A stretch of 7,936 nt of DNA from Clostridiales bacterium. GTDB lineage: Bacteria; Bacillota; Clostridia; Oscillospirales; Oscillospiraceae. This document shows, in pieces, positions 1 to 5,700 of this stretch (positions within the stretch are counted from its first letter, which is position 1; each line of letters opens with the position of its first letter). The translations under genes and the position numbers were made by a program. The DNA is taken from positions 1 through 7,936 of the forward strand of contig JAJPXR010000119.1 of assembly GCA_021205375.1 (NCBI GenBank), in the 5' to 3' direction. Under the pieces are notes generated by a model. The model made no database searches. It was given only the letters and a program-made list of their open reading frames with translations, and had not been told where the DNA came from.

Positions 1-35
1 AAATAGTAGTATACCCAACAAAATGGAGGCCACCC

Positions 36-1394
36 ATGAAAAACACCGCAATGGACCTGACCCAGGGCCGCCCTATCACTCAAATCCTTCTCTTCTCGCT
101 GCCGCTGGTGCTGGGGACCCTCTTTCAGCAGCTCTACAGCTTTGTGGACACAGTGATGGTGGGGCGCATCGTGGGGACTGAGGCGCTGGCGGCGGTGGGG
201 GCTACCTACCCCCTGAACTTCCTGATTTTGGGCTTCGTCCAGGGGGCCTGTATTGGCTTTGCCGTCCCCTTGGGCAAGGCCACCGGCGCCCACCGGAGCG
301 ATGAGTTCCAGCGCAGCTTCTGGAACGGCTGCTGGCTGGGGCTGGTCACCTTCCTGGTGATGACCGCCGCCACGCTGCTGCTGGCGGGGCCGCTGCTGCG
401 GCTCATCCAGACGCCGGAGGACATCTTTTCCGACGCCACCACATACATCCGCATCATCTTTCTGGGCCTCCCCGCTTCCGCCCTCTACAACTACCTGGCG
501 GCAACGCTGCGGGCCTCTGGGGATTCCACCCGGCCCTTCTGGTTCCTGCTGGCCTCCAGCTTTTTGAACATCGCCCTGGATTACATTTTTATGGCGGTGT
601 TGCGCATGGGCGTGGCCGGGGCAGCCTGGGCCACCGTCACCAGTCAACTGGTCAGCGGCCTGCTGTGCCTGTGGTGGCTGACCGCCAAGACCAATCTGCT
701 CCGGGGCAGTGGCCAGCGAATGGGCCTCTCCCGGCGGCACCTGCGGGAGCTGGCGGTCATCGGCTACCCTATGGGCCTGGAATACTCCGTCTCCGCCGTG
801 GGCGCGGTGGTCATGCAGGGGGCGCTGAACACCTTCGGCACCGTGGCCGTGGCCGGACAGACGGCGGGTGAAAAGATACGGCAGATGTTCACCCTCCCCA
901 TGGAGAGCGTTGGCATGGGCATGGTCACCTACGTCAGTCAGAACGACGGCGCAGGGCGCACCGACCGCATCTGGCAGGGCCTCCGGGCGGGACTGACCAT
1001 CCAGTGGAGCTATTGCGCCGCGGCGTGGGTGGTCATCTACTTCGGCAAGCCCTGGTTCACCCAGCTTGTGCTGGGGACCTCCACCAGCCCGGAAGCGGCT
1101 TACTCCATCCAGTACCTGGGTATCATCAGCACGCTGTTCTGCCTCCACGGGGCGCTGATGATCTTCCGCAACACCCTTCAGGGCATGGGCTACAGCGTCT
1201 ACGCCATTTTCAGCGGCGCGGGAGAGCTGATCGGGCGGACCATCGGCGGCTGGCTGGCGGTGACGGTGTTGGGCTTTACCGGCATCTGTCTGGCGAACCC
1301 CATGGCCTGGGGCCTGGCCCTGTGCTATTCGGCGGGGATGGTGTTCCACTTCCTGCGGCGGCGGGAGCGGTCTGGCCGTTCCGATTTGGCCTGA
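36..1394 (+). CDS. MATE family multidrug/Na+ efflux transporter
   Basis: This 452-residue protein has the length and hydrophobic pattern of a MATE (multidrug and toxic compound extrusion) transporter, a 12-helix inner-membrane antiporter that exports cationic or other small molecules using a Na+ or H+ gradient. The N-terminus shows the clostridial MATE style: a short polar start (MDLTQGRPI), then helix 1 with SLPLVLGTLFQQLY, then VDTVMVGRIVGTEALAAVGATYP, the usual 'VD..MVG..G..ALAAVG' signature near residues 37-58. A matching second half begins near residue 235 with GYPMGLEYS, as expected for two six-helix lobes. The C-terminus is short and basic (RRRERSGR). Start: ATG at 36 has GGAGG at 25-29, spacing 6. 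Only 35 upstream bases are present, so the promoter cannot be judged. The gene looks intact and monocistronic, ending at a hairpin-T terminator. The substrate cannot be predicted. Confidence 0.93.
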   Translation: MKNTAMDLTQGRPITQILLFSLPLVLGTLFQQLYSFVDTVMVGRIVGTEALAAVGATYPLNFLILGFVQGACIGFAVPLGKATGAHRSDEFQRSFWNGCWLGLVTFLVMTAATLLLAGPLLRLIQTPEDIFSDATTYIRIIFLGLPASALYNYLAATLRASGDSTRPFWFLLASSFLNIALDYIFMAVLRMGVAGAAWATVTSQLVSGLLCLWWLTAKTNLLRGSGQRMGLSRRHLRELAVIGYPMGLEYSVSAVGAVVMQGALNTFGTVAVAGQTAGEKIRQMFTLPMESVGMGMVTYVSQNDGAGRTDRIWQGLRAGLTIQWSYCAAAWVVIYFGKPWFTQLVLGTSTSPEAAYSIQYLGIISTLFCLHGALMIFRNTLQGMGYSVYAIFSGAGELIGRTIGGWLAVTVLGFTGICLANPMAWGLALCYSAGMVFHFLRRRERSGRSDLA

Positions 1395-1401
1395 AAATGC
1401 G

Positions 1402-1431
1402 AAAAGCACGGTGGGTTCGCCGTGCTTTTTT
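1402..1431 (+). terminator. Intrinsic terminator after the MATE gene, probably bidirectional
   Basis: A 12-bp stem pairs 1402-1413 with 1418-1429 around a GGTT loop, with one T-G wobble (1412/1419), and ends in a run of six T at 1426-1431. It starts 7 bases after the MATE stop codon. The left arm carries four A (1402-1405), so on the minus strand it reads as a hairpin followed by UUUU. It can therefore also stop the convergent gene whose stop codon lies at 1435-1437. Confidence 0.9.
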
Positions 1432-1434
1432 GAT

Positions 1435-1689
1435 TCAATCCTCCAGCAGGTCAGCGCCGTCGTCGCCGGGGGCAAGACCTGGCGGCGTGATTTCACCGAA
1501 ATAATCGAAAACCTCTTTCAGCGTTGCAGTTGGGTTCTGTTTGATATATGCCAACATAGCTTCTTCTGTTTCATATTGATATGGAGCGTACAAAGCGCAG
1601 TAGTAGTACCCCTGTTGCTCGTAACTCTCCGGCGCGAGGTGTTCATACCGTTCTTTTATCAGCTTCGTATATTCCTCGTGGGTGTCCAT
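1435..1689 (-). CDS. Small acidic protein of unknown function (84 aa)
   Basis: I do not recognise this protein. It has 84 residues, no signal peptide and no membrane segment, so it should be cytoplasmic. The first half is charged and aromatic (MDTHEEYTKLIKERYEHL, then QQGYYYCALYAPYQYETEE). The middle (MLAYIKQNPTATLKEVFDYFGEI) reads like a short helical or helix-turn-helix-like segment. The tail is Pro/Gly then acidic (PPGLAPGDDGADLLED). The ATG at 1689 is preceded on the minus strand by a purine-rich stretch, GAGAGGGGAG, that can serve as Shine-Dalgarno. It is convergent with the MATE gene and shares its terminator. Oddly, its start is only 29 bases past the U-tract of the tRNA-Ala terminator and I see no promoter between them, so expression may depend on readthrough. 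Coding status rests on the ribosome binding site, codon use and snug fit between terminators. Confidence 0.68.
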   Translation of the reverse strand: MDTHEEYTKLIKERYEHLAPESYEQQGYYYCALYAPYQYETEEAMLAYIKQNPTATLKEVFDYFGEITPPGLAPGDDGADLLED

Positions 1690-1718
1690 GCTCTCTCCCC
1701 TCTCTGCAAGTTATCGTT

Positions 1719-1753
1719 AAAAAACAGCCCGTTTTCGACTGAAAACGAGCTGT
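1719..1753 (-). terminator. Intrinsic terminator of the tRNA-Ala transcript
   Basis: On the minus strand a 13-bp stem forms between 1753-1741 and 1736-1724, with one G-U wobble (1729/1748) and a 4-base loop. It is followed by a U run complementary to the A run at 1719-1724. It starts 8 bases beyond the CCA end of the proximal tRNA, as expected for a stable-RNA terminator. Confidence 0.88.
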
Positions 1754-1761
1754 TCTAACCT

Positions 1762-1837
<76 letters not shown>

Positions 1838-1879
1838 ATATGAAATTGACGGCCAGCGGCACGGCGAGAACCTGAAACA

Positions 1880-1955
<76 letters not shown>

Positions 1956-1997
1956 GTGGCAGATTCCGCCGCCGGGCCGCTCGCCTCAACAAATGGT

Positions 1998-2026
1998 ATT
2001 ATACTCATCTCGGCGGGGAATGTCAA
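1998..2026 (-). promoter_or_regulatory. Consensus sigma-A promoter of the tRNA-Ala pair
   Basis: On the minus strand, TTGACA (2026-2021) and TATAAT (2003-1998) are both perfect consensus hexamers separated by exactly 17 bp. Just upstream, about 2036-2057, the minus strand is A-rich (GGAAAAAAACGAAATTTGCG) and can act as an UP element. Such strength fits a stable-RNA promoter. Expected start of transcription is near 1991. Confidence 0.9.
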
Positions 2027-2120
2027 GCACTTCTTTCGCAAATTTCGTTTTTTTCCGGGAGATGAATTTTCTGGGCGGGGCGGGACGTATGAGCAGCGTC
2101 ACGCGAAGCTGCCACATGTA

Positions 2121-2139
2121 GGGCGGCCCGTGCCCGCCC
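2121..2139. repeat. GC-rich palindrome in the spacer, possible dispersed intergenic repeat
   Basis: GGGCGG (2121-2126) and CCGCCC (2134-2139) are inverted arms around a 7-base loop. A second weaker dyad, GCAGC (2093-2097) and GCTGC (2108-2112), lies just beside it. Neither is followed by a T run on either strand, so they are poor terminators. The phrase 'gtaggg-cgg...cccgccc' reminds me of palindromes scattered between genes in Oscillospiraceae genomes; only one copy is in view, so that is inference. Confidence 0.45.
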
Positions 2140-2167
2140 GCAGATTTTGCTTTTCCTGGGTAGATTT

Positions 2168-2329
2168 TCAGCCGCCGGTATCCTCCGGCAGTTGCCCCGC
2201 CAGCAGCACCAAATTGTCCGCGAAGGAGGTGAAGAACGCCGCCAGCACCTCCAACTGCTGAGCGCTGCGCCCCTGGGCCACCTGGACGGCCAGCAGCGCC
2301 GCCGTCACCACCAGGGCGTCCCCCGACAT
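2168..2329 (-). CDS. Short predicted protein, 53 aa, alanine/leucine-rich, unknown function
   Basis: The minus strand encodes MSGDALVVTAALL followed by AVQVAQGRSAQQLEVLAAFF and TSFADNLVLLAGQLPEDTGG, then TGA (2170-2168). It has 53 residues from ATG at 2329, or 56 from GTG at 2338. The GTG has AAAGGGGG at suitable distance, while the better GGAGG sits about 16 bases before it, so the true start is uncertain. The pattern (short N-terminal helix, 'AQGRSAQQLEVLAAFFTSFADNL', second helix) resembles short clostridial proteins of 50-70 residues that I recall as DUF6774, an assignment I cannot verify. Function is unknown. It is moderately hydrophobic but lacks a clear membrane segment. It follows the 139-aa membrane protein on the same strand after 58-67 bp without a terminator, so the two are probably co-transcribed. 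Third positions are strongly G/C, as in neighbouring genes. Confidence 0.66.
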   Translation of the reverse strand: MSGDALVVTAALLAVQVAQGRSAQQLEVLAAFFTSFADNLVLLAGQLPEDTGG

Positions 2330-2396
2330 CTCTTCCACGCCGCCGCCCCCTTTCCCTCCAGCCTATGTCGAAGGGTGGGGAAAGGTGCGAGGCCGT

Positions 2397-2816
2397 TTAC
2401 TTAAACAGCGCCAGCAGCTCCGTTTGCAGCAACTCCACGTCCTCTCCGCCTTTGGGACGGTACAGGTAGTTGTTGTAGTCGAACCCTTCCCCGTGGAAGG
2501 TGAGGCGCAGCGGCTTTTCCCGGCCCTCTGTGTAAACGTCCAGCAGGACGGTCCAGCCGCTGTAGGCTTGCAGCCGTTCCCCACGGCGCAGATCCCACCC
2601 GTTGAGCTGCTCCACAAGTGGGTCAAGTTCCGCCTCGTCGGTCATTGTATAGGTCTTGTCCTCGTGGCGGACTTCGATGGCCGTCACAGATTGGTCGAAT
2701 TGCAAGCGGGCGGGGTGCCAGACCGAAAACGCCAGCACACCGCACAGCAGGGCGAGCAACAGCAGACCGCCCAGCAACCAGCCGAGTGTGTTTCGCTTTG
2801 CAAACAACTTTTTCAT
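2397..2816 (-). CDS. Small membrane-anchored protein of unknown function (139 aa)
   Basis: I do not recognise a named family. From ATG at 2816 the protein has a basic start (MKKLFAKRN), one strong hydrophobic segment at about residues 11-32, then about 107 soluble residues predicted outside the membrane and rich in beta-strand-like stretches (VTAIEVRHEDKTYTMTD, WTVLLDVYTEG, KPLRLTFHGEGFDYNNYLY). A cysteine at residue 25 follows ALL rather than a small residue, so a lipobox is unlikely. Start choice: AAAGGAGG ends 9 bases before this ATG. An in-frame ATG at 2822 is too close to it and a TTG at 2840 lies upstream of it. A sigma-A promoter at 2906-2878 gives it its own transcription, although it is also the third gene after the ECF sigma pair. 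It may sense or modify the envelope; that is a guess from topology. Confidence 0.78.
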   Translation of the reverse strand: MKKLFAKRNTLGWLLGGLLLLALLCGVLAFSVWHPARLQFDQSVTAIEVRHEDKTYTMTDEAELDPLVEQLNGWDLRRGERLQAYSGWTVLLDVYTEGREKPLRLTFHGEGFDYNNYLYRPKGGEDVELLQTELLALFK

Positions 2817-2877
2817 ATCCATCGCCCTCCTTTGGTTCAATCATACAGGATGAGTATGTCTGTACTAGCATGTATCC

Positions 2878-2906
2878 ATCATATCATAATCTTCCTTCGC
2901 TGTCAA
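2878..2906 (-). promoter_or_regulatory. Sigma-A promoter of the 139-aa membrane protein gene
   Basis: On the minus strand TTGACA (2906-2901) and TATGAT (2883-2878) are separated by 17 bp, a near-perfect sigma-A promoter. It starts 35 bp after the stop codon of the anti-sigma-like gene and about 60 bp upstream of the next start codon, so the membrane-protein gene is not solely dependent on the sigma operon. Confidence 0.8.
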
Positions 2907-2912
2907 CGACAG
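2900..2912. promoter_or_regulatory. Short dyad over the -35 element, possible operator
   Basis: CTGTC and GACAG form perfect 5-bp inverted arms around 3 bases, and the right half supplies most of the TTGACA hexamer on the minus strand. The placement would let a repressor block the promoter. With 5-bp arms, chance occurrence is quite possible. Confidence 0.3.
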
Positions 2913-2941
2913 ATCAACCGCAGTTTGATTTCGCTAACCAG

Positions 2942-3439
2942 TTATTCGTTCCCGGTCTCTCCCTCTTCGGCCATCGGCTCATAAATCCAATACTGCCCGT
3001 CAATGCAGACCACCAGCTCTTCTTCATACTGATAGACCGCCGCGCCAACCAGTTCCCCGTCATTGGATTGCAGTTCCTCCTCCGGGTACGTATCCGAAGA
3101 GACCGCGCTGGCAATTTTGCCAAGGTACACAAAGTCGCTTCGGTAGCTGTCATAGGGGTCTTCCGCAGAAATGCCGTAAACCGTCCCATTGACGCAAATC
3201 ATGGACTGCAACTCCCCGGAAGTCACTGGGACGCTGCTGGAACTGCTGGAACTGCTGCCGGGCTGCAACAGGACGGGTACGCTGACCGCCAAAAGCAGCG
3301 CGGCACACGCCGCAAGGCCCCATTTTATCCATCGGCGGACGGCTGCGCGCCTTTTTCCCCTTGCTGCGGCTGCCTCTGCAACAAATTTGTCCTCAATGCC
3401 GCCGAACGCATAGAGCAAGACTTCTTCTCTGGTTTTCAT
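2942..3439 (-). CDS. Anti-sigma-factor-like single-pass membrane protein (165 aa)
   Basis: The topology is that of a membrane anti-sigma factor: a cytoplasmic N-terminus of about 37 residues (MKTREEVLLYAFGGIEDKF, then basic RGKRRAAVRRW), one transmembrane helix at about 38-59, an eight-serine linker at 62-69, and an extracytoplasmic domain of about 95 residues. That domain (ICVNGTVYGIS, DFVYLGKIAS, ELVVCIDGQYWIYEP) is beta-rich and has two cysteines, C82 and C145, that could form a disulfide. Family knowledge says such proteins hold the partner sigma factor at the membrane until a signal arrives. There is no zinc-type HxxxCxxC anti-sigma motif, so the inhibitory role is inferred from operon position and topology. 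The ATG overlaps the sigma stop as ATGA (3439-3436), and AAGGAGG lies about 10 bases upstream, indicating translational coupling. The serine linker is coded by a 9-bp tandem repeat. Confidence 0.8.
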   Translation of the reverse strand: MKTREEVLLYAFGGIEDKFVAEAAAARGKRRAAVRRWIKWGLAACAALLLAVSVPVLLQPGSSSSSSSSVPVTSGELQSMICVNGTVYGISAEDPYDSYRSDFVYLGKIASAVSSDTYPEEELQSNDGELVGAAVYQYEEELVVCIDGQYWIYEPMAEEGETGNE

Positions 3440-3996
3440 AGCTGGAACCCCTCCTTTTCAAGGTACACCCGCAATTTTCTCCGCAGACGGAACAGCGTCA
3501 GCGTGACGGCGTTCTCGCTCTGCCCGCAGCTCTGTGCGATTTCCGAGACGGGATCGAGATACCAGTACCGGCGCACGAACAGGACCCGCTTTTGCCTGGT
3601 CAATTCCCCCAGGAACCTGTCGATGCACTCCGTCAGCAGTTGTTCCTCCACCGCCTGTTCCGCGCTTCCGGATGCGGAGAGGCAGTCCTCCAGCTCCGTA
3701 AGCACGAGGGCGGTCTCCCCTTCTCCCCGCTTTTGCGCGTGGCCTTTCCGGTAACGGTCCAGGGAGAGATTTCTCACGATTTTGCCCAAAAACGCCATCA
3801 GGCAGCCTGGCCGCTGCTCAGGCATGGAGTTCCACGCTTTCAGCCAGGTGTCGTTGACACATTCCTCGGCGTCCTCCCTGCTTTGCAGGATGTTCCGCGC
3901 AATCGAGTGACAGTACGCGCCGTACTTTCCCTCTGTCTCCGCGATGGCCGCCTCAGACCGCTGCCAGTACAGGTCGATGATTTTGTTATCCTCCAT
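3436..3996 (-). CDS. RNA polymerase sigma factor, ECF subfamily
   Basis: This 186-residue protein has the two-domain plan of ECF sigma factors, which direct RNA polymerase to a small regulon in response to envelope or other signals. Sigma region 2 spans about residues 20-85, with REDAEECVNDTWLKAWNSMP at 40-59 (the region that melts and reads the -10) and FLGKIVRNLSLDRYRK at 69-84. Region 4 spans about 122-182, with the -35-binding helix-turn-helix SEIAQSCGQSENAVTLTLFRLRRKL at 151-175. The linker is acidic (GSAEQAVEEQL). The start codon ATG at 3996 follows AAAGGAG with 7-base spacing. It is the first gene of an operon with the overlapping anti-sigma-like gene. Autoregulation is common in such pairs; a candidate ECF-type -10 lies at 4042-4037. 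The regulon and inducing signal cannot be read from this window. Confidence 0.93.
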   Translation of the reverse strand: MEDNKIIDLYWQRSEAAIAETEGKYGAYCHSIARNILQSREDAEECVNDTWLKAWNSMPEQRPGCLMAFLGKIVRNLSLDRYRKGHAQKRGEGETALVLTELEDCLSASGSAEQAVEEQLLTECIDRFLGELTRQKRVLFVRRYWYLDPVSEIAQSCGQSENAVTLTLFRLRRKLRVYLEKEGFQL

Positions 3997-4036
3997 CCTC
4001 TCACTCCTTTCCTGTTTTCTGGCCCCTTTGTCTGTA

Positions 4037-4060
4037 TAGACGCAAAAACAGAGCCGTTCC
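4037..4060 (-). promoter_or_regulatory. Possible ECF-type promoter of the sigma operon
   Basis: On the minus strand CGTCTA (4042-4037) matches the -10 typical of ECF sigma factors, and GGAAC (4060-4056) resembles an ECF -35. The gap between them is 13 bases, about 3 shorter than usual, so the -35 assignment is weak. GTCT-N4-AGAC (4041-4030) is a small dyad over the -10. An A6T7 tract at 4075-4087 lies upstream and could bend DNA or act as an UP element. Confidence 0.4.
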
Positions 4061-4095
4061 TTTCGCCTGTTGCCAAAAAATTTTTTTGCCGCAAG

Positions 4096-4124
4096 AAAAA
4101 CCCGGCTCCTTGTTTGGAGCCGGG
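4096..4124 (-). terminator. Intrinsic terminator of the Fe-S/mnmA operon
   Basis: Perfect 9-bp arms (4124-4116 and 4109-4101, CCCGGCTCC/GGAGCCGGG) flank a 6-base loop, and on the minus strand are followed by UUUUU (4100-4096). It lies 42 bases beyond the mnmA stop codon and about 100 bases before the sigma factor gene, separating the two transcription units. Confidence 0.92.
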
Positions 4125-4166
4125 CTGTTTGCGCCGAAAAAATGGTATGTTCCTTCTATTACAGCG

Positions 4167-5261
4167 TTACACGATCACGCCGCCGCCCACCACATAGTCC
4201 CCGTCGTACAGCACCAGGGACTGGCCGGGGGCCACCGCCCGCTGGGGCTGGTCGAAAGTGACGTGGACGCTGTCGGGGCCGGTCTGCTCCACCCAGGCGG
4301 GCTGCTCCCGGTGATGGTAGCGGATCTTTGCGTTCAGGCGGAGGGGCTGGTCCAGCCGCTCCAGAGCGGTCAGGTTCAGCCGCACCGCGTCCAGCTCCCG
4401 CCGGTAGAGGTGGGATTCCTCTGCCAGGGTGACAGTGTTGGCAGCGGGGTCCTTGTCGCAGACGTAGAGCCGGTGAGGGGCGGAGACCCCCAGGCCCCGG
4501 CGCTGACCGATGGTGTAGCAGAGCTGTCCCCGGTGGGTGCCCAGCACCTGGCCCTCCGGGTCCACGAAAGGCCCCGGCTCCGGCGTCCGCCCGGTGTGCC
4601 GTTGGAGAAACGAGGCGTAATCCCCATCGGGGACAAAACAGATGTCCTGGCTGTCGGGCTTGGCCGCGGAGGTCAGCCCCCGCTCCTGGGCCAGAGCGCG
4701 CACCTCGTCTTTCGTCAGCCCGCCCAGCGGAAACACCGTATGGGCCAGTTGAGTCTGGGTCAGGGTGTAGAGCATATAGCTCTGGTCCTTAGCGGCGTCT
4801 TTCCCCTTTTTCAGCAGATACCGGTCCCCGCTGCGCTCCACCTGGGCGTAGTGCCCCGTGGCGATGACGCTTCCCCCCAGTGTCTCCATGGTCTGGTACA
4901 GGGCGGGGAACTTGACGGAGCGGTTGCAGTCGATGCAGGGGTTGGGGGTGCGGCCCTCCTCGTAGGTTGTCACAAAGGGGGCGATGACCTCCCGCAGAAA
5001 CAGGTCTTTCCGGTTCAGGGTGTAGTGGGGGCAGTCCAGCCGCCAGCAGGTGCGGCGGGCGTCCTCCACGTCGTCCAGCGAGCAGCAGGTGCGCCCCGGC
5101 TCCAGCCCGGCGGTCTCGTTGTCGTAGAGATGGAGGGTGACGCCCACCACCTTCCAGCCCTGTTCCCGCAAAAGCAAGGCAGCGGCGGAGCTGTCCACTC
5201 CGCCGCTCATTCCCACTACAGCCAGCCGGTCAGATACCGCAGGCTTCACAGTCGTGGTCAC
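4167..5261 (-). CDS. mnmA: tRNA 2-thiouridine(34) synthase MnmA
   Basis: MnmA places sulfur on C2 of the wobble uridine of tRNA-Lys, -Glu and -Gln, after ATP-dependent adenylation of U34, in the cytoplasm. The 364-residue length is normal. The PP-loop ATP motif SGGVDSS is at 19-25, CCSLDDVEDARR at 59-70, GRTPNPCIDCNRSVKF at 103-118, GHYAQV at 136-141, and SQDICFVPDGDY at 204-215, followed by the C-terminal beta domains (GQRRGLGVS at 252-260). By alignment in the head, C112 and C208 match E. coli C102 and C199. C109 replaces the usual aspartate, giving CxxC. The annotated GTG start at 5261 lies 32 bp inside iscU with only a weak GGAAG upstream; an in-frame GTG at 5249 is possible, so the exact N-terminus is uncertain. 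Overlap implies translational coupling with the scaffold gene, a fitting partnership because the upstream desulfurase supplies sulfur. Confidence 0.96.
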   Translation of the reverse strand: MTTTVKPAVSDRLAVVGMSGGVDSSAAALLLREQGWKVVGVTLHLYDNETAGLEPGRTCCSLDDVEDARRTCWRLDCPHYTLNRKDLFLREVIAPFVTTYEEGRTPNPCIDCNRSVKFPALYQTMETLGGSVIATGHYAQVERSGDRYLLKKGKDAAKDQSYMLYTLTQTQLAHTVFPLGGLTKDEVRALAQERGLTSAAKPDSQDICFVPDGDYASFLQRHTGRTPEPGPFVDPEGQVLGTHRGQLCYTIGQRRGLGVSAPHRLYVCDKDPAANTVTLAEESHLYRRELDAVRLNLTALERLDQPLRLNAKIRYHHREQPAWVEQTGPDSVHVTFDQPQRAVAPGQSLVLYDGDYVVGGGVIV

Positions 5262-5667
5262 AGGCAGACTGACAGGCTTCCGGCACCGGCAGGCCCTGCT
5301 TGGTGTAGTAGTCGGCCAGAGCCGCCTTTACCGCTTCCTCCGCCAGCACGGAGCAGTGCATCTTGACAGGGGGCAAACCGTCCAGGGCCTCCACAACGGC
5401 CTGGTTGGTCAGTTGGAGGGCCTCATCGATGGATTTGCCCTTGATCAGCTCGGTGGCCATGGAGCTGGTGGCGATGGCTGCGCCGCAGCCAAAGGTGTTG
5501 AATTTCACGTCGGTGATGATGTTGTCCTCGATTTTCAGGTACATCTTCATGATGTCGCCGCAGACGGCGTTGCCGACCTCGCCCACGCCGCTGGCGTCCT
5601 CGATTTTGCCCACGTTGCGGGGGTTGGCAAAGTGATCGCGCACTTTATCGCTGTATGCCATTGCCAT
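5230..5667 (-). CDS. iscU: Fe-S cluster assembly scaffold IscU/NifU-like with cysteine-rich tail
   Basis: IscU-type proteins receive sulfur from a cysteine desulfurase and assemble Fe-S clusters for transfer to apoproteins. The 145-residue sequence contains the three scaffold cysteines in their family contexts: GNAVCGD (C36), FGCGAAIATSSM (C61) and KMHCSVLAEEA (C105), plus D38, the aspartate next to the first site. The start AYSDKVRDHFANPRNVG is typical. After about residue 127 there is an extra tail with cysteines C132, C136, C140 and C143 (CxxxCxxxCxxC), absent from E. coli IscU. The start ATG at 5667 follows AAAGGA with about 10-base spacing. Its 3' end overlaps mnmA by 32 bp. It lies 246 bp downstream of the desulfurase gene. 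It could equally be named nifU (N-terminal domain only); no NifU C-terminal domain is present. Confidence 0.95.
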   Translation of the reverse strand: MAMAYSDKVRDHFANPRNVGKIEDASGVGEVGNAVCGDIMKMYLKIEDNIITDVKFNTFGCGAAIATSSMATELIKGKSIDEALQLTNQAVVEALDGLPPVKMHCSVLAEEAVKAALADYYTKQGLPVPEACQSACDHDCEACGI

Positions 5668-5700
5668 AGTATCAAAGTCCTTTCAAGTAAGAGTATGATT

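Noticed and set aside
2397..2840. Lipoprotein signal in the 139-aa membrane protein
   Set aside because: The cysteine at residue 25 is preceded by ALL, lacking the small residue at -1 that signal peptidase II needs; a plain membrane anchor fits better.
2385..3754. Plus-strand open frames opposite the sigma operon and membrane-protein gene
   Set aside because: They lie antisense to the sigma, anti-sigma-like and membrane proteins, have no family signature, and run through their promoters.
4086..5366. Long plus-strand open frame of 426 codons opposite mnmA and iscU
   Set aside because: It is antisense to genes with clear catalytic motifs. The translation is low-complexity (Gly, Val, Pro, Gln-rich) and matches no family I recognise. 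Such frames are common opposite GC-rich genes.
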